DNA of 64,000 nucleotides from NCBI RefSeq assembly GCF_024178165.1, contig NZ_JAMZIE010000001.1:558001-622000 (forward strand), written 5' to 3'. Numbering within the stretch: position 1 is the stretch's first letter; every line of letters begins with the position of its first letter. The position numbers were made by a program, and so were the translations under genes. The notes beneath the pieces are model-generated. The model saw only the letters and a program-made list of their open reading frames with translations. It made no database searches and was not told the DNA's origin. Of this stretch, positions 8,453 through 17,408 are shown piece after piece. The stretch is from Halohasta salina (lineage in GTDB: Archaea; Halobacteriota; Halobacteria; Halobacteriales; Haloferacaceae).

Positions 8453-8926
8453 TCAGAGTTCGACGCCCGAGGGAATGAGGCTCCGACTCCGCAGGAGTTC
8501 GCCGTCGTTGTCGTAGACGAGGAAGGTTCCCTTCTCGAAGGTGACCGTCTCGTCGTCGACGACGATCTCGATCCGGTAGCGGGACTCGGGGCTGTTGGTC
8601 TCCCGGCCGTACTCCCGGGCAGCGTTGATAAACTGGAGGACGTCGTCGGCGTCCTCGTTGGTCTCGAAGATGAAGTCGCCGGTCAGCCGGTTGGCGACGC
8701 CGACGACGCCCGCGGCGGCCGGGTCCTCCTCGATCGATTCGGTGAGCCGGAAGGCGACGTCGACCATATCCGCCGTGAGACGGTCGCCGTCGACGTCCCG
8801 TAGCCGGGACCGAAGCTGTTCCGTCGTGCCGGTGACCGAGATCCGAGCCAGCGGCTGGCGCGGATCGGCGTCGGCGTCGACCCACTCTATGTTGCGAACG
8901 TCGAGGTCAAACTGTTCTCGCCGCAT
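8453..8926 (-). CDS. Conserved haloarchaeal protein (DUF5793-like)
   Basis: A 157-residue acidic protein starting MRREQFDLDVRNIEWVD. I recognise it as a haloarchaea-only family, probably DUF5793, with no known function. The pattern is mixed alpha/beta: a strand-rich first 40 residues, a central helical part (residues 40-105, including TADMVDVAFRLTESIEED), and C-terminal strands (RYRIEIVVDDETVTFEKGTFLVYDNDGELL). No membrane segment or metal motif is visible. It is separated by only 51 bp from the glycosylase gene downstream and shares its direction, so co-transcription is possible. Confidence 0.7.
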   Translation of the reverse strand: MRREQFDLDVRNIEWVDADADPRQPLARISVTGTTEQLRSRLRDVDGDRLTADMVDVAFRLTESIEEDPAAAGVVGVANRLTGDFIFETNEDADDVLQFINAAREYGRETNSPESRYRIEIVVDDETVTFEKGTFLVYDNDGELLRSRSLIPSGVEL

Positions 8927-9014
8927 TCGATACCACTAGTTTCGCGGGCGACCGTATCAACGTAACGCCTGTCTCCCGGCACCCTTTTATCAGCCCCGCA
9001 ACCAGTCTCCCGGT

Positions 9015-9524
9015 ATGGGATGGATCAGGCGGGATCGGGCGGGCCACCTGGCGGTCATCGTCGCCGGACTGGCCGCAGTCCTGCCGTGGAACGTGACCTA
9101 CACCGCTACCGACAGGGCCACGGTGTTGTTCGTCCGGTTCCCGTTTTTCGAGTTCCAGTACACACAGGGGTTCGGCCCCGGCGTCGACGGGCCAGCGCTC
9201 CGGTCGGTGATCGGGGCGATCGGTCTCCAGTCGGGACAGGGACTCGAAGCCGCTACGCTGGTCTGGGGCGGCGGTGCAGTCGTCGTGTTCGCGGCGCTGC
9301 TGGCCGCCGGCGTCGCCTACGGTCGGGAGCCATCCGACGGCGACACACCGCATCCGATCCGGCGCGTGGGATGGCTGCTGGCGGCCGCGGCGCTCCTGTT
9401 TGCGGTGTCGACGGGATACATCTGGACCGGCGGCTTCGGCGGCGTGCCGATCCCGGTGGGGGTGGTCCTGCTCGGAGCGTTCGCGTGGGTGTTGGTCACC
9501 GCCGACCTCACCGACCCCGACTGA
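9015..9524 (+). CDS. Small multi-pass membrane protein, unknown function
   Basis: A 169-residue protein with about four membrane-spanning segments, near residues 10-28, 80-102, 118-138 and 144-163, and a soluble loop of about 50 residues between the first two. It resembles a haloarchaeal family of unknown function (perhaps DUF7549). The start MGWIRRDRAGHL places three Arg before the first helix, in line with the positive-inside rule. It ends one base before the convergent zinc-finger gene, so the two share no intergenic space. Confidence 0.65.
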   Translation: MGWIRRDRAGHLAVIVAGLAAVLPWNVTYTATDRATVLFVRFPFFEFQYTQGFGPGVDGPALRSVIGAIGLQSGQGLEAATLVWGGGAVVVFAALLAAGVAYGREPSDGDTPHPIRRVGWLLAAAALLFAVSTGYIWTGGFGGVPIPVGVVLLGAFAWVLVTADLTDPD

Positions 9525-9719
9525 TCAGCGTTGGCGCGCGAAATAGGTGATGTCGCGTTCGAGCGTCCACCCCGCCGGGACGCCGACGTCCTCCAGACAG
9601 TCGCCACACAGCGGTTTGAACATCGCTCGGGAGTCCTTGTCCAGCCCGACGGCGTCCTCTAGATCGACGACCTCCCCGCATTTGCTACACTCGATCCGAT
9701 CTCCATCTAATATTTCCAT
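9525..9719 (-). CDS. Small CxxC zinc-finger protein
   Basis: A 64-residue protein with two CxxC knuckles, Cys11/Cys14 (CSKC) and Cys38/Cys41 (CGDC), which together would bind one zinc. It is one of the many haloarchaeal micro-proteins of this kind; a few are known to affect growth, motility or biofilm, but this one has no assigned function. The spacing of 23 residues between knuckles suggests a zinc ribbon. It is independent of the convergent membrane protein gene. Confidence 0.75.
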   Translation of the reverse strand: MEILDGDRIECSKCGEVVDLEDAVGLDKDSRAMFKPLCGDCLEDVGVPAGWTLERDITYFARQR

Positions 9720-9802
9720 ACGCGTTCTATTATGTCGTTCGTGATAATTCTTTTTCTCGGTAGGATACCGAACAATCCGGCGTAGACGCCCAGCACGGCC
9801 AG

Positions 9803-11986
9803 CTACTCGCGTTGCGCCGACCGGTCGACCGCCCTGTCGGCGGCCGTCGACACCACCGCCGGATCCAGCGCCGACAGCGGGACGATCCGGCCGTCGGTCG
9901 CTTCGGCGATCGTCGGCACCAAGCCTCCCCGGTCGTCGTCGCCCGCGTCGACCACCACGACCGCGGCTCCGGTGGTAGCGAGGCGTCGGGCCGCCTCCCG
10001 AGTGGCCGCCGTCGGGCTCCCCTCGGCGACGGTGGCCCGTCCGTCGGAGACCACCACGGCCACCCCCGGCGTCTCCGGAGCGTCGGCCAGTAGCTCGCGG
10101 GCCGTGTCGAGCCCGTCAGCCAGCGGCGTCCGGTCGCCGGTCGGCAGCTCCTTGAGGTGGCGGGCGGCCAGCGAGACGCTTCGGGTCGGCGGTAACAGGA
10201 CCTCGGCGGCCTCGCCGGCGACGGCGACGACCGCCACCTCGTCGCGCTGCTGGTAGGCATCCCGGAGCAACTCGAGGACGACCCCTTTGGCGGTCGACAT
10301 CGCCGCCCGCATTGAGGCGCTGGCGTCGACGACGAACACGATCCGGGCAGCCGTCTCCCGCTTTCGGACCGACCGCCGGAGGTCCGCCCGTTCGATGCGG
10401 TCGTGGCCACTGGCGGCGGCCGCCCGGACTGACGCGGCGGCGTCGGCCTCGCTCGCCTCGGCCGCCCGCTCGGTGCGGACCCGCCGCCCGCGGGCACCCG
10501 GCTGGGTGGTCCGGCCGCGCTCGCCGGCCACCACGTCCTCGCCGGCCGGCTCGTCGACGTCGACGTCGGGAGCCCGCCCCTCGCCGACTGCCGCACGCTG
10601 CTGGCCGGGCACCAGCGGCTCCGCCTCGGGAGCGTCCTCGTCGGTCGACTCGTCGTCGGACTCGCCCGGTTCGCGGTCGGCAGTCCCGCCAGCGTCGTTC
10701 CCGCCGCCACCCTCGCCCTCGGCGTCGGTCGCACCGTCGGCATCGTCGGTCGCTTCGGGCGGCGTCGACTCCCCGTCAGTCGACCCGTCTTCGTCGGTCG
10801 ACCCGTCGTCGGCCGATCCGTCTCCCTCGGTCGGTCCGTCCTCGCCGGCCGCCCCATCGTCGTCGGCCGCGGACTCGCCGTCGGCATCGTCACCCGAACC
10901 ACCCTCGTCAGCTCCGTCGCCCGCCTCCTCGTCGGGAGCGTCGCCGTCCGGATCGTCGAACTGATCGTCCAGTAACTCCTCGGGGTCGGGCGGCTCCTCG
11001 AAGGGGTCGCTCCGGAGCCGGTGGGGGAGGGTGTAGCCGGCGGCCGTCCGGACGTCCGACTCGATGACCGTCGGCCGGTTGTCCAGCGCAGCGAGCGCCA
11101 TCGCCGCCCGCGCGGTGGCGATGTCGGCGCGGTGACCGTCGACCCCCGCCTCGACACAGAGGTCGGCGATAGTACGTTTGAACTCCGCCGGGAGATCGAC
11201 CGCGTCGACCGCCGTGCGGGCAGTCCGGAGCGACTCGCGGAGGGCCGTGGTCCGCTCGTCGACCGCCGTTTCGTCGGTCTCCTCGCTGGGCTCGCCCTCG
11301 CCGAGGGCGCGGTCGATCACTGCCACCCGGTCGTCGATGTTCCGACAGCCCGTCACCGTCGCCTGCAGGTCGAACCGGTCTCTAAGTTGGGGCCGGAGCT
11401 CGCCCTCCTCGGGGTTCATCGTCCCGACGAGCGTGAATTCCGCGGGGTGGCTGACGCTCATCCCGTCGCGTTCGACCGTGTTGACCCCGCTGGCGGCGGC
11501 ATCCAGCAGCACGTCGACGAGATGGTCGTCGAGCAGGTTCACTTCGTCGACGTAGAGGATGCCGCGGTTGGCGCGGGCCAGCAGGCCGGGATCGAACTCG
11601 CTGTCACCGGCCATCGCATCCTCGATCGAGAGCGTGCCGACGACCCGGTCGCGGGTCGCCCCCAGCGGCAGCGTCACCAGCGGGACCGACCGCGTCTCGA
11701 CCGGCAGCGCCTCCCGCGGTCGCTCCCGGCACGCCGCACACTGGCCCGCTGGATCGTCCGGATCACAGCCGTAAGGGCAGTCCGCCACCGCCTGCTGGGT
11801 CGGCAGGAGGTCGGCCAGCCCCCGGACGGCCGTCGACTTGGCGGTCCCCTTCTCGCCGGAAATTACCACGCCGCTGAGGTCGTCGTGGACCACCGCGACC
11901 AACAGCGCCTCCTTCAGCGACTCCTGGCCGACGATCGCGGCGAAAGGGAGTGACGACGGATTTTTGTTCGCAGGGTCTGCAACCAT
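9803..11986 (-). CDS. chlID: Chelatase ATPase subunit, fused ChlI-ChlD type (cobaltochelatase)
   Basis: A 727-residue AAA+ motor of the magnesium/cobalt chelatase class, fusing the I and D subunits. Domain order: AAA+ (Walker A GEKGTAKST at 44-52, Walker B ILYVDEV at 143-149, NPEEGELRPQL sensor region near 191), lid helix to about 325, a very acidic Gly/Asp/Glu linker (330-500), then a von Willebrand A domain with the MIDAS motif DASAS at 554-558. A cysteine cluster C70-x3-C74 and C83-x2-C86 sits between Walker A and Walker B and probably binds a metal. It is divergent from cobN with a 31-bp gap, and would use ATP to drive CobN cobalt insertion. Confidence 0.9.
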   Translation of the reverse strand: MVADPANKNPSSLPFAAIVGQESLKEALLVAVVHDDLSGVVISGEKGTAKSTAVRGLADLLPTQQAVADCPYGCDPDDPAGQCAACRERPREALPVETRSVPLVTLPLGATRDRVVGTLSIEDAMAGDSEFDPGLLARANRGILYVDEVNLLDDHLVDVLLDAAASGVNTVERDGMSVSHPAEFTLVGTMNPEEGELRPQLRDRFDLQATVTGCRNIDDRVAVIDRALGEGEPSEETDETAVDERTTALRESLRTARTAVDAVDLPAEFKRTIADLCVEAGVDGHRADIATARAAMALAALDNRPTVIESDVRTAAGYTLPHRLRSDPFEEPPDPEELLDDQFDDPDGDAPDEEAGDGADEGGSGDDADGESAADDDGAAGEDGPTEGDGSADDGSTDEDGSTDGESTPPEATDDADGATDAEGEGGGGNDAGGTADREPGESDDESTDEDAPEAEPLVPGQQRAAVGEGRAPDVDVDEPAGEDVVAGERGRTTQPGARGRRVRTERAAEASEADAAASVRAAAASGHDRIERADLRRSVRKRETAARIVFVVDASASMRAAMSTAKGVVLELLRDAYQQRDEVAVVAVAGEAAEVLLPPTRSVSLAARHLKELPTGDRTPLADGLDTARELLADAPETPGVAVVVSDGRATVAEGSPTAATREAARRLATTGAAVVVVDAGDDDRGGLVPTIAEATDGRIVPLSALDPAVVSTAADRAVDRSAQRE

Positions 11987-12007
11987 ACTTGCGCTACTAC
12001 AACGCTA

Positions 12008-12016
12008 ATTTATAAA
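12008..12016 (-). promoter_or_regulatory. TATA box of chlID in a 31-bp divergent spacer
   Basis: The minus strand reads TTTATAAAT 22-30 nt before the chlID ATG at 11986. The same element ends 2 nt before the cobN ATG at 12018, so it cannot serve cobN at normal spacing; the cobN promoter would have to lie inside the chlID 5' end, where I see only a weak candidate. The two transcripts probably interfere at the level of transcription factor binding. Confidence 0.6.
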
Positions 12017-12017
12017 G

Positions 12018-15000
12018 ATGACACGGATTGGCCTCTATACGGCAACGGAAAACGAACTCGGCTCGGTCCAGCGGGCCGCGCGCCGGCTCGACGGTATCGA
12101 TCTCGTCGTCCGCTCGGAGAGCGACCTCGACGAACAGGCGGACGTGGCGGAATTCGTCGACGCCTGCGAAGACGCCGCGGCGGTCGTGCTGTGGCTCCAC
12201 GGCGGCGAGGACAGCATGCCCGGCTACGAGTACGCGGTCGACCGGTTGCGGGAGCTGGGCGTCCCGCTGGTCGTCAAGGCGACCGGCGACGCCTTCGCTC
12301 TCGAAGACAGTTCGGTCGCCGGCTCGGACCGCGATCTCGTCGCTGACTACCTCGACCGCGGTGGGACGATCAACCTCGAACACTGCTGTCGGTTCCTCGC
12401 GAGTGAGTACGGCGGCCAAGATATCGGGTACGACGCCCCCACCGAGCTCCCGACCGAGGGCGTCTACCACCCCGACAACCCCGGCATCGGCTACGACGAC
12501 CTCCTGGAGACGTTCGACCCCGACACGCCGACCGTGGCGATCTGGTTCTACGAGTCCCACTGGACCCACGAGAACACCCGCTACGTCGACGCCCAAGTAC
12601 GGGCCCTCGAAGCACAGGGCGCGAACGCCCTCCCCATCTTCTGTAACCCTGCGGCCGACGAAGATGGGCAGGAGAACGCCGAATGGGTGACCGACGAGTG
12701 GCTCATCGAGGACGGCGAGCCGATCGTCGACGCCGTCCTCTCGTCGTTCATGTTCTCGCTGTCGATGGACGAACGCGGCCGGTCGGCGAGTGACGAGGGC
12801 CAATCCGCCGAAGACGTCTTTCTCGACCGCTTGGGGGTCCCTGTCCTCCAGACGATCACGACCATGCGCTCCCGCTCCCGCTATGAGGCCAGCGACACCG
12901 GCGTCATGGGGTTCGAACTCGCCCTCTCGGTTGCGCTCCCGGAGTTCGACGGCAACGTGATCACCCATCCGATCTCCGGCAAGGAGCGGATGGACGACGC
13001 CGCCGGCATCGGCACCGCGCCGAAACAGCATTTCCCCATCGAGGATCGCGTCGACCACGCCGCCCGACTCGCGGTCAACTGGGCGAATCTCCAACACACA
13101 CCCAATAAGGACAAACAGATCGCGGTCGTCCTCCACAACTATCCGCCGAGCGACGACGGGATCGGCACCGCATTCGGTCTCGATTCACCGGAGAGTACGA
13201 TCAATTTGCTGGACGAACTCGATGCCCGCGGGTACAATCTCGGCGACGAGGTTCCCGACTCCGGCCAGACACTCATCGACACGCTGACGAGCCAACTCAC
13301 GCTCGACAGTCGGTGGGTCGCCCCCGAAGACGTCCGCGAGCGGTCTGTCGACGTGGTCTCGACCGACCAGTACACCGAGTGGTTCGAAGGGGCTGACAGC
13401 CGGTTTCAAGAAAACGTCATCGAGGAGTGGGGCAAGCCACCGAGTCGACCGTTCGCCATCCCCGGTGCGGAGTTCGGCAACGTCCTCGTGACCGTCCAAC
13501 CCCCGCGTGGCTTCGGGATGGACCCCTCGAAGGTCTACCACGATTCGGATCTCCAGCCGCCGCACGACTACTATGCCTTCTACGCGTGGCTCCGCAACAG
13601 CTTCGAGGCCGACGCCGTCGTCCATCTCGGTACCCACGGCTCGCTCGAATGGCTGCCCGGCAAGACAGTGGGTCTCAACGGTGCAAGCGCGCCGGACCAG
13701 CTGATCGGCGACCTCCCGAACATCTACCCCTACATCGTCAACAACCCCGGCGAGGGCACGCAGGCCAAGCGGCGCTCGTATGCCGCGATCGTCGACTATC
13801 TCACGCCGGTGATGAGCAACGCCGGCACCTACGACGAGCTGAGTGAGTTAGAGGAGCTCGCCAACCAGTACCGCGAGGCCGGGATGGAGGACGCCCGCGC
13901 CGACGACGGCGAGCAGCTCGAAGATCTGATTCGGGCCCACGTCGACGAACTCGATCTGGCTGTCGAACTCGGCACCGCAGGCACCATCGACGAGCAGATG
14001 GAAGTCCGTGGGCCCGACGAGGCAGGCTCGACGCTCGCCGAAGGCGAAGTGTCGGGCGACGACCTCCCGATAGACGAACTCGTCGAGCGCATCCACGAGT
14101 ACCTCACGGATGTCAAAACGACCCAGATCCGGCTGGGCCTGCACACGATGAGCGAGCCGCCAGTCGACGACCGGCTCGTGGAGTACCTCGTTGCGCTCAC
14201 GCGACTCGAAAACGGCGACACGCCGAGCCTGCGAGAGAGCGTCGCAGGGGTGTTAGGCGTCGACTACGATGCCCTGCGGAACCGCCCCGGCGAGTACGAC
14301 GAGGCGTTAGGCATGACCTACGCCGAGGCTGCCGACCACGTCCACGAGACCAGCATCGAGTTGATCGAAACGCTGGCCGAACACGAGTTCGACGTCCCCG
14401 ACTCCGAGCGCGAAGCCGGACCGGACGACGAGGTAAACGTCAATCTGCTCGTGGTCGACATCGACACCCTCGGTGATGGCCGCGCCAAATCCGGCGCACA
14501 CAACGATTTGCGGGAGGCGCTGGCGTTCATTTGCGAGGAGGCTGCACCCCGCGTCCAAGGTGCCGAAGACGAAATCCCGCGAACCGCCGACGCGCTCAGT
14601 GGCGAGTACGTGCCACCGGGTGGGTCAGGTGCGCCTACGCGCGGCGGTGTCGACCTCCTGCCGACGGCCCGAAACTTCTACACGCTCGATCCGCGCAAAG
14701 TGCCGGCCAAATACGCATGGCAGGTGGGCAAAAACGTCGCCGAGGGTGTGCTCGACCGCCACCACGACGAACACGACGAATATCCCGAGGAGATCGGCGT
14801 CGTCGCGTGGGGGACCCCCACAGTCAGAACGAAGGGCGAGACCATCGGCCAAGTGTTGGCGATGATGGGTGTCAAACCGGTGTGGACCGAAGCCGGACGG
14901 ATCGACGGCGTCGAGCCGATTCCGCTCGACGAGCTGGATCGACCCCGGATCGACGTGACGACTCGCGTCTCGGGGCTGTTCCGCGATGCGTTCCCCGCCG

Positions 15001-15899
15001 CCGCTGGCGTGATCCACGACGCTGTCTCGGCGGTGGTCGACCTCGACGAACCACACGAGATGAACTACATCAAGAAACACATCGAGGAGGAAGTCGAAGA
15101 ACTCGAAGCCGATGGACTCGATGCGAAGGAAGCAAAGAGTGCGGCGACCAACCGCGTGTTCACGACGCGGCCCGGCGGCTACGGAGCCGGGACGAACAAG
15201 GCCGTCGACGAGGGCAACTGGGAGGACCGATCCGATCTCGCCGACGTCTACGTCCAGTGGGGCGGCTACGCGATGGGCAAACGCGGCAAAGTAGCGGAAG
15301 CCCACGACAGCTTCGAGCGCCGGCTGTCGAGCGTCGACGCCACGGTCAAAATCGAGGACACGATGGAGCAGGACGAACTCGATTCCTCCGATTGGTATGC
15401 CTTCCATGGCGGCTTCATCTCCGCGGTGGCGGAGGTCTCGGGCAGCGAACCGGCCTCCTACGTCGGCGACTCCTCGGACCCCGAGAACGTCGATGTCTAC
15501 ACCAACGAGGAAAAGGTTCGCAAGGCGATGCGGGCCCGCGTGCTGAACCCCGAGTGGCTCGATTCGATGGAGGACCACGGCTACAAGGGAGCCGGCGACC
15601 TCTCGACGACGGTCGACGTCGTCATGGGGTGGGACGCCACGGCCGGCGTCGTCAGCGACACGCTCTGGGCGGACGTCGCCGAGAAGTTCGCCTTCGACGA
15701 GGATCGGCAGGACTGGATGCGGGATGTCAATCCGTGGGCGCTCGAATCGATCTCCGACACTCTGCTTGAGGCTATCGAACGAGGCCTCTGGGATGCCGAC
15801 GCGGAGACCGTCGACCGACTGCGAGACATCAATCTCTCGGTCGAAGGTGACCTCGAAGCGCGTGCCGGCACGCCGGCCGCGGAGGTAGGCGATGACTAA
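12018..15899 (+). CDS. cobN: Cobaltochelatase large subunit CobN
   Basis: A 1293-residue subunit that binds the corrin substrate and inserts cobalt. Length and sequence fit CobN/ChlH across the chain: GLDSPESTINLLDELDARGY near residue 395, VTVQPPRGFGMDPSKVYHD near 495, VVHLGTHGSLEWLPGK near 535, TARNFYTLDPRKVPAKYAW near 890 and RPGGYGAGTNKAVDEGNW near 1053. Histidines in HLGTHGS are typical. It leads the run cobN-cbiC-cbiE-cbiA, in which every gene overlaps the next. The partner ATPase ChlID is encoded divergently. Confidence 0.95.
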   Translation: MTRIGLYTATENELGSVQRAARRLDGIDLVVRSESDLDEQADVAEFVDACEDAAAVVLWLHGGEDSMPGYEYAVDRLRELGVPLVVKATGDAFALEDSSVAGSDRDLVADYLDRGGTINLEHCCRFLASEYGGQDIGYDAPTELPTEGVYHPDNPGIGYDDLLETFDPDTPTVAIWFYESHWTHENTRYVDAQVRALEAQGANALPIFCNPAADEDGQENAEWVTDEWLIEDGEPIVDAVLSSFMFSLSMDERGRSASDEGQSAEDVFLDRLGVPVLQTITTMRSRSRYEASDTGVMGFELALSVALPEFDGNVITHPISGKERMDDAAGIGTAPKQHFPIEDRVDHAARLAVNWANLQHTPNKDKQIAVVLHNYPPSDDGIGTAFGLDSPESTINLLDELDARGYNLGDEVPDSGQTLIDTLTSQLTLDSRWVAPEDVRERSVDVVSTDQYTEWFEGADSRFQENVIEEWGKPPSRPFAIPGAEFGNVLVTVQPPRGFGMDPSKVYHDSDLQPPHDYYAFYAWLRNSFEADAVVHLGTHGSLEWLPGKTVGLNGASAPDQLIGDLPNIYPYIVNNPGEGTQAKRRSYAAIVDYLTPVMSNAGTYDELSELEELANQYREAGMEDARADDGEQLEDLIRAHVDELDLAVELGTAGTIDEQMEVRGPDEAGSTLAEGEVSGDDLPIDELVERIHEYLTDVKTTQIRLGLHTMSEPPVDDRLVEYLVALTRLENGDTPSLRESVAGVLGVDYDALRNRPGEYDEALGMTYAEAADHVHETSIELIETLAEHEFDVPDSEREAGPDDEVNVNLLVVDIDTLGDGRAKSGAHNDLREALAFICEEAAPRVQGAEDEIPRTADALSGEYVPPGGSGAPTRGGVDLLPTARNFYTLDPRKVPAKYAWQVGKNVAEGVLDRHHDEHDEYPEEIGVVAWGTPTVRTKGETIGQVLAMMGVKPVWTEAGRIDGVEPIPLDELDRPRIDVTTRVSGLFRDAFPAAAGVIHDAVSAVVDLDEPHEMNYIKKHIEEEVEELEADGLDAKEAKSAATNRVFTTRPGGYGAGTNKAVDEGNWEDRSDLADVYVQWGGYAMGKRGKVAEAHDSFERRLSSVDATVKIEDTMEQDELDSSDWYAFHGGFISAVAEVSGSEPASYVGDSSDPENVDVYTNEEKVRKAMRARVLNPEWLDSMEDHGYKGAGDLSTTVDVVMGWDATAGVVSDTLWADVAEKFAFDEDRQDWMRDVNPWALESISDTLLEAIERGLWDADAETVDRLRDINLSVEGDLEARAGTPAAEVGDD

Positions 15900-16620
15900 C
15901 GGGGATCGGGAGGCGGTAGACGAGGCCTACGCCGATCTCGGCGCGACGACACAAGAAGCGATGGAGATCGCCGAGACGAGCATGGACATCGTCCGGGAGT
16001 TCGTCCCCGACGAGACACTCGCCGATCGGTTCCGTCAAAAGGCAGTCCACTCGATGGGCGACATCGAGTTCCAGCACCTGTTGCGGTTCACCGGGACCGA
16101 CGAGGACGGCGAACCGGATGCCGACGCGCCGATTCGAGCCGGAGCCGAGGCAGTGCTCCGTGAGTCGACGATCGTCACCGACATCACGATGTCGAAGGCC
16201 GGAGTCACTGGACGGGGCCACAACTGCGAGAAGCGCAAGGCCATCGGCAACGGCGCGGAACTCGCCAAGAAAACAGGGATGACTCGCACCGCAGCCTCGG
16301 TCCTCGAACTCGACAAACAGGGCGTCTACGACGACACAATCGCCGTGATCGGCAACGCCCCGACCGCGGCGTTCGCGCTCGCCGACTGCATCGAAGGCGG
16401 CACCCGACCGGCGGTGATCGTCGCCACACCGGTCGGCTTCGTCAAGGCCGTCGAGAGCCGCGAGCGGATCCGCGAGGTCGCCGCCGCCTGCGGCGTGCCC
16501 GCGATCACGAACGTCGGTCGACGCGGCGGCAGCGGACTGGCCGCGGCGCTGACGAACGAGTTGATCCACGTCGCCAGCGACGTCCGTGACGGCGACCTCG
16601 ATCTGGAGGTCGACCAGTGA
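15892..16620 (+). CDS. cbiC: Cobalt-precorrin-8 methylmutase
   Basis: A 242-residue CbiC/CobH. It moves the C11 methyl group to C12 to give cobyrinate. The catalytic histidine region is AVHSMGDIEFQ (His near residue 49), followed by IVTDITMSKAGV and the nucleotide-like VIGNAPTAAFAL and ATPVGFVKAVESRE segments conserved in the family. About 40 extra N-terminal residues are acidic and variable. It overlaps the cobN stop by 8 nt and its own stop overlaps the cbiE GTG start, so translation is probably coupled. Confidence 0.93.
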   Translation: MTNGDREAVDEAYADLGATTQEAMEIAETSMDIVREFVPDETLADRFRQKAVHSMGDIEFQHLLRFTGTDEDGEPDADAPIRAGAEAVLRESTIVTDITMSKAGVTGRGHNCEKRKAIGNGAELAKKTGMTRTAASVLELDKQGVYDDTIAVIGNAPTAAFALADCIEGGTRPAVIVATPVGFVKAVESRERIREVAAACGVPAITNVGRRGGSGLAAALTNELIHVASDVRDGDLDLEVDQ

Positions 16621-17408
16621 GCGACTACGATCTCGACGCCGGGCCCGATCCGGCGGCCTACGCCGCGGCTGCGGCCGAGCCGGAGGTCGACGCGGCGACC
16701 GACCCCGTTTATGCGGTCGGTATCGGCCCCGGAAACCCGGAGTATCTGACGCCACGGGGTCGCAGGGCCATCGAAGAAGCCGATGTCGTCGTCGGCTTTT
16801 CGACAGTGGTCGACTTCATCGCCGACTTGACCGACGCCGACCTGCTTACCTGTGGCTACAAGGACGAACGCGAGGCCCTAACGACGTTCGCCGACCGCGT
16901 GGCCGACGGCGAGCGCGGGACCGCGGTGTTGATGGGCGATCCGAACCACTCGGGGTATCAGTTCGTCGGGAAGGTACAGGACGTGATCGACACCCCCGTC
17001 CGGATCGTTCCGGGCATTTCCTCGCTCCAGATCGCCGCCAGCCGGGCCCGGACACCGATGGAGGACACGGAGTTCGTTACACTCCACAAGAGCGGCGACA
17101 TCACGCCGGGGCTCGATCGGCTGGCCGAGGCGGTCGGCGGTCGGCACCTGCTCGTTTTGCCCCGTCCCTTCGACTGGATGCCCGGTGATATTGCGGACCA
17201 TCTCTTGGAAACGGGAGGCGATCCGGAGCTTGAGGCGCTGGTTCTGGAACGGCTCACCCACGACGACGAGTCGATCTCCCGGTTCTCGCTGGCTGCGTTG
17301 GCAGACTACGCCGGCGGCTCGGGAGCCGAGGAGACGCCGTTTTCGGATCTCTCGGTGTTGGCAGTTCGACGGACTCAACCGCAGGCAGAGACACGAGGCG
17401 AGCAATGA
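16617..17408 (+). CDS. cbiE: Cobalt-precorrin-7 (C5)-methyltransferase CbiE
   Basis: A 263-residue SAM-dependent corrin methyltransferase. The family opening VYAVGIGPGNPEYLTPRGRRAI lies near residue 35, followed by VLMGDPNHSGY and VPGISSLQIAASRARTPMED, which are the standard tetrapyrrole methylase motifs. The best fit is CbiE (C5 methylation); the fused decarboxylase part CbiT/CobL is absent and would be elsewhere. The start is GTG at 16617, sharing bases with the cbiC stop (GTGA), which fixes it. A 35-residue acidic N-terminal extension is present. Which corrin methyltransferase it is remains slightly uncertain. Confidence 0.82.
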   Translation: MSDYDLDAGPDPAAYAAAAAEPEVDAATDPVYAVGIGPGNPEYLTPRGRRAIEEADVVVGFSTVVDFIADLTDADLLTCGYKDEREALTTFADRVADGERGTAVLMGDPNHSGYQFVGKVQDVIDTPVRIVPGISSLQIAASRARTPMEDTEFVTLHKSGDITPGLDRLAEAVGGRHLLVLPRPFDWMPGDIADHLLETGGDPELEALVLERLTHDDESISRFSLAALADYAGGSGAEETPFSDLSVLAVRRTQPQAETRGEQ